A stretch of DNA of 64,000 nt, from contig JAEWIZ010000005.1 of the NCBI GenBank assembly GCA_023386815.1, positions 97,953 to 161,952 of the forward strand, read 5' to 3'. A model generated the notes under the pieces. It was not told the origin of the DNA. It searched no databases and saw nothing but the letters and a program-made list of their open reading frames with translations. This DNA is from Bacillota bacterium. GTDB taxonomy: Bacteria; Bacillota; Clostridia; Lachnospirales; Lachnospiraceae. The position numbers and the translations under genes are program-made. This document shows positions 16,901 to 24,825 of this stretch, piece by piece; position 1 is the stretch's first letter, and every line of letters starts with the position of its first letter.

Positions 16901-17073
16901 AACGTGGGAGGAAATGTTGAACACAAAAGTATGTGTCCAACAGGCAAATACGGCTATAGCTGTATTCTAGGTTTTGACACTAGGTCAAACCTCGGAATTG
17001 ACGAAATCAATTTTGCCAACTGAAGGCGTAATATTCAGTTTTCTTCCGGTAAAACCACTAGGAGGTTTATAGA
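16901..17073 (+). other. Five consecutive hairpins between rplK and rplA
   Basis: No coding frame. In order: TGTTGaACACA/TGTGTcCAACA (16915-16942), AATACGGCTATAGCTGTATT (16947-16966), AGGTTT../AAACCT (16969-16992), AATTGA/TCAATT (16996-17012) and AACTGAA/TTCAGTT (17018-17040). They are preceded by ACGTGGGAGG (16902-16911), also found before rplK. Role unknown; feedback control by L1 or mRNA processing are candidates. Confidence 0.6.
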
Positions 17074-17766
17074 ATGAAAAGAGGAAAGAAATATACAGAC
17101 GTTGCAAAAACGATTGACAGATCCGTTCAATACGATGCAACTGAAGCTATCAGCTTAGTAAAAAAAGCAGCGGTAGCAAAATTTGATGAGACAATCGAAG
17201 CACACATCAGACTTGGTGTTGACGGTCGTCATGCAGATCAGCAGGTTCGTGGTGCGGTAGTATTACCTCACGGAACTGGTAAAACTGTACGTGTACTTGT
17301 ATTTGCAAAAGGTGAAAAGGCAAACGAAGCTTTAGCAGCTGGTGCAGATTTTGTTGGTGCAGATGATTTAATCCCTAAGATCCAGAATGAAAACTGGTTT
17401 GAGTTCGATGTAGTTGTTGCTACACCAGACATGATGGGTGTTGTTGGTCGTTTAGGTCGTGTTCTTGGTCCTAAGGGATTAATGCCAAACCCTAAAGCAG
17501 GTACTGTAACTATGGATGTTACAAAGGCTGTTGCTGATATCAAGGCTGGTAAGATCGAGTACAGATTGGACAAGACAAACATCATTCACGTTCCACTTGG
17601 TAAGGCTTCCTTTACTGAGGAAATGTTAAATGATAACTTCCAGACCTTAATCGGTGCTGTTGTAAAGGCTAAGCCATCCGCAGCAAAGGGTCAGTATTTA
17701 AAGAGCGTTACATTAGCATCCACAATGGGTCCTGGTGTAAAGCTTAACACAGCTAAATTAGGCTAA
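17074..17766 (+). CDS. rplA: 50S ribosomal protein L1
   Basis: L1-stalk protein of 230 residues, usual length; in many bacteria it also represses its own mRNA. Typical motifs: GKKYTDVAKTIDRSVQYDATEAI, VVLPHGTGKTVRVLVFAKGEKA, LGRVLGPKGLMPNPKAGTVT and a C-terminal ASTMGPGVKLNTAKL. CTAGGAGG precedes the ATG. A hairpin 12 bp after the stop separates it from rplJL. Confidence 0.98.
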   Translation: MKRGKKYTDVAKTIDRSVQYDATEAISLVKKAAVAKFDETIEAHIRLGVDGRHADQQVRGAVVLPHGTGKTVRVLVFAKGEKANEALAAGADFVGADDLIPKIQNENWFEFDVVVATPDMMGVVGRLGRVLGPKGLMPNPKAGTVTMDVTKAVADIKAGKIEYRLDKTNIIHVPLGKASFTEEMLNDNFQTLIGAVVKAKPSAAKGQYLKSVTLASTMGPGVKLNTAKLG

Positions 17767-17778
17767 TATATATAATGA

Positions 17779-17815
17779 TACAAGTGGATCGGCTTGCCGA
17801 TTCACTTGTATTAAT
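17779..17815 (+). terminator. Hairpin terminator after rplA
   Basis: TACAAGTGGATCGG (17779-17792) pairs with CCGATTCACTTGTA (17797-17810) around CTTG. The following TTAATCT is only modestly T-rich. Confidence 0.7.
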
Positions 17816-17889
17816 CTAAAGTGTACCGGCATCATGGTTCACTGATAGAACTTCTGAAATAAACAACTTAAATTCATAAGAAAAAATAG

Positions 17890-17919
17890 TTGACATGCCA
17901 TTCGCAGTCATGCTATAAT
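17890..17919 (+). promoter_or_regulatory. Promoter of rplJ-rplL
   Basis: Perfect TTGACA (17890-17895), an 18-bp spacer and perfect TATAAT (17914-17919) preceded by TGC, an extended -10. Confidence 0.9.
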
Positions 17920-17925
17920 GTCACT

Positions 17926-18054
17926 TGTGAATAAAACTGCCGAAGACAGTAGGTGCCGTAAGGCGTAAGGTGAAACCACCTACCGAGGAAAGTTAATTTA
18001 ATCTGAATTGATTTTATTGACCTCTCCATGCTTTGGCAGGATGAGGCTTTTTTT
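17926..18054 (+). ncRNA. L10 leader (autoregulatory mRNA leader) with attenuator
   Basis: The stretch GCCGAAGACAGTAGGTG (from 17939) .. CCACCTACCGAGG (to about 17988) matches the conserved kink-turn element of the Firmicute L10 leader, which L10 binds. It is followed by a terminator hairpin, CCTCTCC..GGATGAGG (about 18020-18047), with seven T. Excess L10 would favour termination before rplJ. Confidence 0.85.
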
Positions 18055-18148
18055 GTATCTTACAGAACCGTTTCGGTTGTCTGATACAAGATAGAAAGAT
18101 TGCCGGTGATCCTGCAGTCATATAAAAGAAATAAGGAGGTGTACGTAA

Positions 18149-18634
18149 ATGGCAAAAGTTGAATTAAAGCAACCAATCGTAGAAGAAATCAAAGGCTACG
18201 TTGCAAACGCACAAGCTGCTGTTTTAGTTGACTACCGTGGACTAACTGTTGCTCAGGATACTGAGCTTCGTAAGAAGTTAAGAGAAGCTGGTGTTGTATA
18301 CAAGGTATATAAGAACACAATGCTTAACTTTGCTTTCAAAGGATCTGACTTTGAATCATTAGCAAATGATTTAAACGGACCTTCTGCTATCGCTTTTGGT
18401 ATGGAGGATGCAACTGCTCCTGCTAGAATCATAGCTGAATGCGCAAAGACAATGCCTAAGTTAGAATTTAAAGCAGGTGTTGTTGCAGGAACTTACTATG
18501 ATGCAAAGGGAATGCAAATTATTGCAACTATTCCTTCCAGAGAAGTTCTTATTTCCAAGTTACTTGGAAGCTTACAGTCACCAATTACAAATCTTGCTCG
18601 TGTACTTAATCAGATCGCAGAGAAGCAGGCGTAA
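18149..18634 (+). CDS. rplJ: 50S ribosomal protein L10
   Basis: Base of the L7/L12 stalk, 161 residues. Typical N-terminal VEEIKGYVANAQAAVLVDYRGLTVAQDTELRKKLREAG and KNTML; the C-terminal helix (SPITNLARVLNQIAEKQ) is the L12-binding part. AAGGAGGTG precedes the ATG. Expression is likely controlled by the L10 leader and attenuator upstream. Confidence 0.98.
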   Translation: MAKVELKQPIVEEIKGYVANAQAAVLVDYRGLTVAQDTELRKKLREAGVVYKVYKNTMLNFAFKGSDFESLANDLNGPSAIAFGMEDATAPARIIAECAKTMPKLEFKAGVVAGTYYDAKGMQIIATIPSREVLISKLLGSLQSPITNLARVLNQIAEKQA

Positions 18635-18678
18635 TTAAGAAGCAAAATGAAAAAATATATCAATGGAGGTAAATTTAA

Positions 18679-19038
18679 ATGACAACTCAAGATTTTATCG
18701 AGGCAATTAAAGGCCTTACCGTATTAGAATTAAATGAATTAGTAAAAGCATGTGAAGAAGAATTCGGTGTATCCGCAGCAGCAGGTGTTGTAGTAGCAGC
18801 TGGTCCTGCAGCAGTTGAAGAAGAGAAGACAGAATTCAACGTAGAGTTAACTGAAGCTGGCCCTAACAAAGTTAAGGTTATCAAGGTTGTACGTGAAGTA
18901 ACTGGCTTAGGCTTAAAAGAAGCTAAAGATCTTGTTGATGGTGCTCCTAAGGTTGTTAAGGAAGGCGCAAACAAGGCAGAAGCTGATGATCTTAAGGCTA
19001 AATTAGAAGCAGAAGGCGCTAAAGTAACTTTAAAATAA
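18679..19038 (+). CDS. rplL: 50S ribosomal protein L7/L12
   Basis: Multicopy stalk protein that recruits translational GTPases, 119 residues. N-terminal dimerisation domain (TTQDFIEAIKGLTVLELNELVKACEEEFGV), Ala/Val-rich hinge, and C-terminal factor-binding domain (NKVKVIKVVREVTGLGLKEAKDLVDGAPKVVKEG). TGGAGG precedes the ATG. Followed by a strong terminator. Confidence 0.98.
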   Translation: MTTQDFIEAIKGLTVLELNELVKACEEEFGVSAAAGVVVAAGPAAVEEEKTEFNVELTEAGPNKVKVIKVVREVTGLGLKEAKDLVDGAPKVVKEGANKAEADDLKAKLEAEGAKVTLK

Positions 19039-19052
19039 GTTATGCTAATAGA

Positions 19053-19080
19053 AATCCGCTCGAAAGAGCGGATTTTTTTT
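19053..19080 (+). terminator. Terminator of rplJL
   Basis: AATCCGCTC-GAAA-GAGCGGATT with a GAAA tetraloop and an eight-T tail; a textbook intrinsic terminator. Confidence 0.95.
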
Positions 19081-19145
19081 ATATAGTAATGATATAATTT
19101 GCCAAAGGGTAAAAGGACGAAGTGTAAATAAATTTGAATAGAAAG

Positions 19146-19190
19146 ATATCATCATAATAAATCATATCATCATAATAAATCATATCATAT
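19146..19190. repeat. 18-bp direct repeat, 2.5 copies
   Basis: The 18-mer ATATCATCATAATAAATC occurs exactly at 19146-19163 and 19164-19181, followed by a partial copy (ATATCATAT). Non-coding, between rplL and the YfjL-like gene. Confidence 0.85.
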
Positions 19191-19337
19191 AGCTGATTTT
19201 CATACTGAAGTGTATGATTAATATTTTGAATTATTTTGAAAGATATCAATTAGCTATAAAAACTTTAGGAAAAGCTATGTTCCTCCTGAGCCTTATGGTA
19301 CAATGTGGATATTAGGTGCAGGGAGTGGGAGGATAAC

Positions 19338-20099
19338 ATGGGAAAGAGTAAAATTTTAAAAATACTAATTGGAGTAGTGACATTAATCTTTTTCGCTCTA
19401 ATATTGAGCGTAATTAATGGATTTTTTGGGAATCCGCTATCAGCCACAATTGCAACCCATAGAATACGCGCTTATGTGAATGAAACATATCCTAATATGG
19501 ATTTAGAAATATCCAGGGCAAAGTATAATTTTAAGTTTTCCAAATACTATTCCAAAGTGGAATCAAACACAAGTCAAGATACTAATTTTTCGGTAAGCTG
19601 GACTAAGGGTAATATAAATGATGATTATGAATATGAAGTGAAAAATCACTTTACAACCTATCGCAGGTTGCAGGATGAGCTGGATCATACAGTAGAAGAA
19701 ATCCTTGAGAGAGAGTTTCCATATGATACATCAATTGAATTTATGGACTTTAGTAAAGATAGTGATTTTAGCTTATTACAGATGGATATGAAAATGGACG
19801 CGTCTAATCCACCACTTCCAACAACATTAACAGTTTATATTTTAAGTAAAGATATTAATTATGATATTCTTATTGAACGTATAAGGGAATTGAATAATAT
19901 CATGGATAAGAATGAAATTCATGTAGATTTTTATTCTGTTGTTTTGGAACAACCGCTGATAGAAGAAGAAGAGAAGTCGGCACAAGATGGGGAGAGACTT
20001 TATCTATATGATTTTCCGGCTGAGAATGTTCAGAAACAGGATCTAATTGGCTTGATTAAACAGCATCAATCTGACTGGGAAGAAAGCCATACGAAATAA
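19338..20099 (+). CDS. YfjL-like membrane-anchored protein
   Basis: A 253-residue protein with one N-terminal membrane helix (about residues 8-28) and a long acidic extracytoplasmic part (NPLSATIATHRIRAYVNETYPNMDLEI..). The layout and the phrase ATIATHRIRAYVNETYP resemble uncharacterised Firmicute proteins of the YfjL type; I recall no known function. ATG 19338 is preceded by GGGAGG; a longer frame from 19305 has no site. It stands alone between rplL and rpoB, closed by its own terminator, so it is probably independently expressed. The family call is tentative. Confidence 0.5.
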   Translation: MGKSKILKILIGVVTLIFFALILSVINGFFGNPLSATIATHRIRAYVNETYPNMDLEISRAKYNFKFSKYYSKVESNTSQDTNFSVSWTKGNINDDYEYEVKNHFTTYRRLQDELDHTVEEILEREFPYDTSIEFMDFSKDSDFSLLQMDMKMDASNPPLPTTLTVYILSKDINYDILIERIRELNNIMDKNEIHVDFYSVVLEQPLIEEEEKSAQDGERLYLYDFPAENVQKQDLIGLIKQHQSDWEESHTK

Positions 20100-20124
20100 T
20101 ATAAGTAGACTTATTATATATAAT

Positions 20125-20175
20125 AGACGCCCATGATTGGATAACTTTTTCATGAAATGGGCGTCTTTGTTTTTG
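20125..20175 (+). terminator. Terminator after the YfjL-like gene
   Basis: AGACGCCCAT (20125-20134) pairs with ATGGGCGTCT (20157-20166); TTGTTTTT follows. Confidence 0.88.
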
Positions 20176-20427
20176 TCAGCCTTTTCTTGATGTATAAGTT
20201 CTTTAATTTATACTAAAAAAACCACATTTAACCGTCTTCACCAGGGAATTTTGGGAAACAATTAAATATGGTTATTAAGTAAATTTGAAATTACTGTTTT
20301 GTAAACTATAAACTTACATTAAAGAATTCCCTACCTAAGGACTTCAATTTGATATAAAATACCAGCAGATAAAATCATTATTGTGCATATTGTTTGAATA
20401 AAATGAAAAAACTCAATAAAAATTGAG

Positions 20428-20456
20428 TTGACAGTTGAAAAGAAGTATGATAGTAT
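20428..20456 (+). promoter_or_regulatory. Promoter of rpoB-rpoC
   Basis: TTGACA (20428-20433), a 17-bp spacer and TAGTAT (20451-20456). Transcription would start near 20463, giving a leader of about 325 nt before rpoB. Confidence 0.8.
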
Positions 20457-20462
20457 GAAAGA

Positions 20463-20787
20463 TGCACTATTGTGGTGCTGTATGCCTATTACATATATAT
20501 TATAGCATATATGTTTCTAAAAGAAAAGAGTTTTTTATTCCTTATAAATGAATTGATTACCAAGGTGATTTCTGGTATAGGAAAATCCGTCCTAACGTAC
20601 GGATAGATTTGTTTTTGCAAACGAATTATCCTATTTCACAAACGGAAAAATCTACGGTTACAAACGGAAAATTCATATAACAAATGGATTCAAGTTTTCT
20701 ATTTATTTATAAGAATAAGGTGAGTTGTTTACTGATTCATCTTATGCAAGAATTAAACTTATAAAATTTCAAGGGGTGAAAACGTCA
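20463..20787 (+). promoter_or_regulatory. Long structured leader of rpoB with 12-bp repeats
   Basis: No supported ORF. Visible structure: ACATATAT/ATATATGT (about 20491-20515) followed by a T run at 20530, which could be an attenuator; a branched element closed by ATAGGA/TCCTAT (20577-20634) enclosing ATCCGT/ACGGAT and GTTT/AAAC hairpins; then ACAAACGGAAAA at 20638 and 20660 and a weaker copy at 20680. No known RNA family is recognised. Confidence 0.5.
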
Positions 20788-23700
20788 ATGGACAAGAACA
20801 GAATGCATCCAATTAAAGTTGGTAATAACGTTAGAATGAGTTACTCCAAACAAAAGGAAGTCCTGGAGATGCCCAATCTCATTGAAGTACAGAAGGATTC
20901 CTATCAGTGGTTTTTAGACGAGGGACTCAAAGAAGTATTTGATGATATTTCTCCAATAGCTGATTACAGTGGACATTTGAGTTTGGAATTCGTAGACTTT
21001 ACATTATGTGAAGATGACATCAAATATACTATAGAAGAATGTAAAGAAAGAGATGCTACCTATGCAGCTCCTTTGAAGGTTAAAGTAAGACTCCATAACA
21101 AAGAAAATAACGAGATCAATGAACATGATATTTTCATGGGCGATCTGCCGTTAATGACCGAAACTGGTACCTTTGTTATCAACGGTGCAGAAAGAGTTAT
21201 TGTAAGTCAGTTAGTACGTTCCCCTGGTATTTATTATGCAATAGATCATGACAAAATCGGTAAGAGATTATTCTCCTCTACCGTAATTCCAAATAGAGGT
21301 GCGTGGTTGGAGTACGAAACTGATTCCAACGATGTTTTTTACGTACGCGTTGACCGTAACAGAAAGGTTCCGATTACTACCTTTGTAAGAGCGTTAGGTT
21401 ATGGTACCAATGAGGAAATCAAGCAGTTGTTTGGTGAGGAACCAAAGATTCTTGCTTCCTTAGCAAAAGATCCAAGTACTTCCAAAGATCCTACCGGCAG
21501 CTATCAGGACGGTTTATTAGAGCTGTACAAAAAGCTTCGTCCAGGTGAGCCTTTGGCTGTAGAAAATGCAGAGTCCTTATTAAATAGTATGTTCTTTGAT
21601 GCAAGAAGATATGACCTTGCGAAGGTCGGAAGATATAAATTTAATAAGAAGCTTCATATGCGTAACAGAATCGTTGGCTTTGTACTTGCTGAAGATGTTG
21701 TTGATGAATCTACCGGTGAGATTATTGCAGCCGCAGGTACTCAGGTGACTGATAAGATTGCCAGACAGATTCAGAACGTAGCAGTGCCATTTGTTATGGT
21801 ACAAGCGGAAGAGCGTAATGTAAAGGTTCTTTCTAATATGATGGTTGATCTGTCTTACTATGTGGATATTGATAGAAGAGAGCTTGGTATTAGTGAAGAT
21901 GTATACTATCCGGTTCTGAAAAATATTCTGGCAGACAATCCAAGTAAAGAAGATCTTAAAGAAGCGATTAAGAAGAATATCAATGAGCTGATTCCGAAGC
22001 ACATTACCAAGGAAGACATCATTGCTTCTATTAACTATAATATCCATTTAGAATATGGTATTGGTAATAACGACGATATCGACCACTTGGGTAACAGAAG
22101 AATCAGAGCGGTAGGTGAGTTGTTACAGAACCAGTATCGTATCGGTTTATCCAGAATGGAACGTGTTGTTCGTGAAAGAATGACAACGCAGGATTTAGAA
22201 GGCATCAGCCCTCAATCCTTAATAAATATTAAACCGGTTACCGCTGCGGTTAAGGAATTCTTCGGAAGCTCCCAGCTGTCCCAGTTCATGGATCAGCACA
22301 ACCCTCTTGGTGAATTAACACATAAGAGACGTTTGTCCGCACTTGGTCCTGGTGGTTTGTCCCGTGATAGAGCCGGTTTCGAGGTTCGAGACGTTCACTA
22401 TTCCCACTACGGAAGAATGTGTCCGATTGAGACTCCTGAAGGTCCTAACATCGGTCTGATCAACTCCCTTGCTACCTATGCAAGAATTAATGAGTATGGA
22501 TTTATTGAGGCACCTTATCGTAAATGCGATAGAACAGACCCGATGAATCCAAGAGTAATCGATGATGTTGTTTATCTGACAGCGGATGAAGAAGATAAAT
22601 ATATTGTAGCACAGGCCAACGAAGAGATCGATGAGAATGGGTACTTTATCCATAATAGTATCTCTGGTCGTTATAAAGAGGAGACCTCCCAGTACGAGAA
22701 GCACAAGATTGATCTGATGGACGTATCTCCTAAGATGGTATTCTCCGTGGCTACAGCGTTAATTCCTTTCCTTGAGAATGACGATGCTAACCGTGCCCTC
22801 ATGGGTGCCAACATGCAGCGTCAGGCAGTTCCTTTGTTAATTACAGAAGCACCTGCTGTTGGAACAGGTATTGAAGCAAAAGCTGCAATTGACTCCGGTG
22901 TTTGTGTAGTTGCTAAAAAATCCGGTGTTGTTGATAAAGTTACAGCAAAAGAAGTAGTTGTAAAAAATGATGATAATACAAAGACCTCTTACCGCCTGAT
23001 TAAGTTCTCAAGAAGTAACCAGGGAACCTGTATTAATCAGAGACCAATTGTATCCCGCGGGGATAGAATTACAGCTGGTCAGGTAATCGCTGATGGACCT
23101 TCTACTTCTAAGGGTGAATTGGCCCTTGGTAAGAATCCTTTAATCGGATTTATGACCTGGGAAGGTTATAACTACGAGGATGCTGTATTATTAAGTGAAA
23201 GACTGGTGCAGGAAGATGTGTATACTTCCGTGCATATTGAAGAATATGAAGCAGAATCCCGTGATACTAAGTTAGGACCGGAAGAAATTACAAGAGACGT
23301 TCCTGGCGTTGGTGATGATGCGTTAAAGGATCTGGATGAAAGAGGTATTATCCGTATCGGTGCTGAGGTTCGTGCCGGAGATATCCTGGTTGGTAAGGTA
23401 ACACCTAAGGGTGAAACTGAGCTTACCGCTGAAGAGAGACTTCTTAGAGCAATCTTTGGTGAAAAGGCAAGAGAAGTTCGTGATACCTCCTTACGTGTAC
23501 CTCACGGTGAATATGGTATTATCGTAGATGCAAAAGTATTTACAAGAGAAAATGGAGACGAATTATCCCCTGGTGTAAATCAGACCGTGCGTGTTTATAT
23601 CGCTCAGAAGAGAAAAATCCAGGTTGGTGATAAGATGGCTGGTCGTCATGGTAACAAGGGTGTTGTTTCCCGTGTATTACCAGTAGAAGATATGCCATTC

Positions 23701-24750
23701 CTACCAAACGGTAGAGCACTTGATATCGTTCTTAACCCTCTAGGTGTACCTTCCCGTATGAATATCGGACAGGTACTTGAAATTCACTTGTCCCTTGCTG
23801 CAAAAGTACTTGGTGTAGATATCTCCACACCGGTATTTGATGGAGCGAACGAGTATGATATTATGGATACCCTGGAAATTGCAAATGCATATGCAAATTC
23901 CACCTGGGAAGAATTTGAAGCAAAATATAAAGATACCTTAGATCCAGAACTGATGGATTACCTTGAGAAGCATCCTGAGAACAGAGAAGATTGGAAGGGT
24001 GTTCCGATTAACCGTGATGGTAAAGTAAGACTTCGTGATGGTAGAACCGGTGAATATTTTGATGGTTCCGTTACTGTTGGTTTCATGCATTATCTGAAGC
24101 TTCACCATTTGGTTGATGATAAGATCCATGCTCGTTCCACAGGACCTTACTCCTTAGTAACACAGCAGCCACTTGGTGGTAAAGCACAGTTTGGTGGACA
24201 GAGATTCGGTGAGATGGAGGTTTGGGCATTGGAAGCTTACGGTGCTGCGTATATCCTTCAAGAAATCTTGACCGTAAAATCTGATGATGTTACTGGCCGT
24301 GTTAAGACTTATGAGGCGATCATTAAGGGAGAAAATATTTCAGAACCAGGTATTCCTGAGTCCTTTAAGGTTCTATTAAAAGAGCTTCAATCCTTGGCTC
24401 TGGACGTTACAGTTCTCGATGAGAACGGTAATGAGGTGAAGATGACAGAAAGCATTGACTACGGTGATTCTGACTTGACTCCATTAATTGAAGGCGATAA
24501 CAATTTCAGATATGATGAAGGCTATGAAGAAGCCGGCTTCACCCAAGCAAATGTGGAAGATATTGAGACCGATATTTTCGATATTTATGAAGATGAATCC
24601 GAAGATATACTGGAAGATGGAATTTATGAAGAAGAGGAAGACTTAGGAGCAGCAGATGAGCTTGAAACAGAAGAAGACATTTGTCCGAATTGCGGTGCAG
24701 TTGTACCGGAAGGAAGTAGTCGCTGCAAAGCTTGTGGAGAAACTTTATAA
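20788..24750 (+). CDS. rpoB: DNA-directed RNA polymerase subunit beta, with C-terminal zinc ribbon
   Basis: Catalytic-core subunit of RNA polymerase, 1320 residues. Family motifs throughout: GTFVINGAERVIVSQLVRSPG, the rifampicin region SQFMDQHNPLGELTHKRRLSALGPGGL, IETPEGPNIGLI, GDKMAGRHGNKG, and the C-terminal GGKAQFGGQRFGEMEVWALEAYGA. After the ordinary end (about residue 1215) comes a ~100-residue acidic extension that ends in a zinc-ribbon motif, C1299-PN-C1302..C1313-KA-C1316. I chose ATG 20788 (MDKNRMHP) with AAGGGGTGA upstream rather than the frame-open position 20725. Co-transcribed with rpoC, which starts 75 bp later. Confidence 0.98.
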   Translation: MDKNRMHPIKVGNNVRMSYSKQKEVLEMPNLIEVQKDSYQWFLDEGLKEVFDDISPIADYSGHLSLEFVDFTLCEDDIKYTIEECKERDATYAAPLKVKVRLHNKENNEINEHDIFMGDLPLMTETGTFVINGAERVIVSQLVRSPGIYYAIDHDKIGKRLFSSTVIPNRGAWLEYETDSNDVFYVRVDRNRKVPITTFVRALGYGTNEEIKQLFGEEPKILASLAKDPSTSKDPTGSYQDGLLELYKKLRPGEPLAVENAESLLNSMFFDARRYDLAKVGRYKFNKKLHMRNRIVGFVLAEDVVDESTGEIIAAAGTQVTDKIARQIQNVAVPFVMVQAEERNVKVLSNMMVDLSYYVDIDRRELGISEDVYYPVLKNILADNPSKEDLKEAIKKNINELIPKHITKEDIIASINYNIHLEYGIGNNDDIDHLGNRRIRAVGELLQNQYRIGLSRMERVVRERMTTQDLEGISPQSLINIKPVTAAVKEFFGSSQLSQFMDQHNPLGELTHKRRLSALGPGGLSRDRAGFEVRDVHYSHYGRMCPIETPEGPNIGLINSLATYARINEYGFIEAPYRKCDRTDPMNPRVIDDVVYLTADEEDKYIVAQANEEIDENGYFIHNSISGRYKEETSQYEKHKIDLMDVSPKMVFSVATALIPFLENDDANRALMGANMQRQAVPLLITEAPAVGTGIEAKAAIDSGVCVVAKKSGVVDKVTAKEVVVKNDDNTKTSYRLIKFSRSNQGTCINQRPIVSRGDRITAGQVIADGPSTSKGELALGKNPLIGFMTWEGYNYEDAVLLSERLVQEDVYTSVHIEEYEAESRDTKLGPEEITRDVPGVGDDALKDLDERGIIRIGAEVRAGDILVGKVTPKGETELTAEERLLRAIFGEKAREVRDTSLRVPHGEYGIIVDAKVFTRENGDELSPGVNQTVRVYIAQKRKIQVGDKMAGRHGNKGVVSRVLPVEDMPFLPNGRALDIVLNPLGVPSRMNIGQVLEIHLSLAAKVLGVDISTPVFDGANEYDIMDTLEIANAYANSTWEEFEAKYKDTLDPELMDYLEKHPENREDWKGVPINRDGKVRLRDGRTGEYFDGSVTVGFMHYLKLHHLVDDKIHARSTGPYSLVTQQPLGGKAQFGGQRFGEMEVWALEAYGAAYILQEILTVKSDDVTGRVKTYEAIIKGENISEPGIPESFKVLLKELQSLALDVTVLDENGNEVKMTESIDYGDSDLTPLIEGDNNFRYDEGYEEAGFTQANVEDIETDIFDIYEDESEDILEDGIYEEEEDLGAADELETEEDICPNCGAVVPEGSSRCKACGETL

Positions 24751-24825
24751 TTTGAAGTTGATTCCTAGTAAGTATTCGAATTCCTAATCTGCATAAACAT
24801 GATCAAACGAAGGGAGAGCCAAAGG

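Noticed and set aside
20725..20787. Upstream-extended start for rpoB (21 extra codons)
   Set aside because: No ribosome binding site at 20725; AAGGGGTGA sits correctly before ATG 20788, and MDKNRMHP fits the family N terminus.
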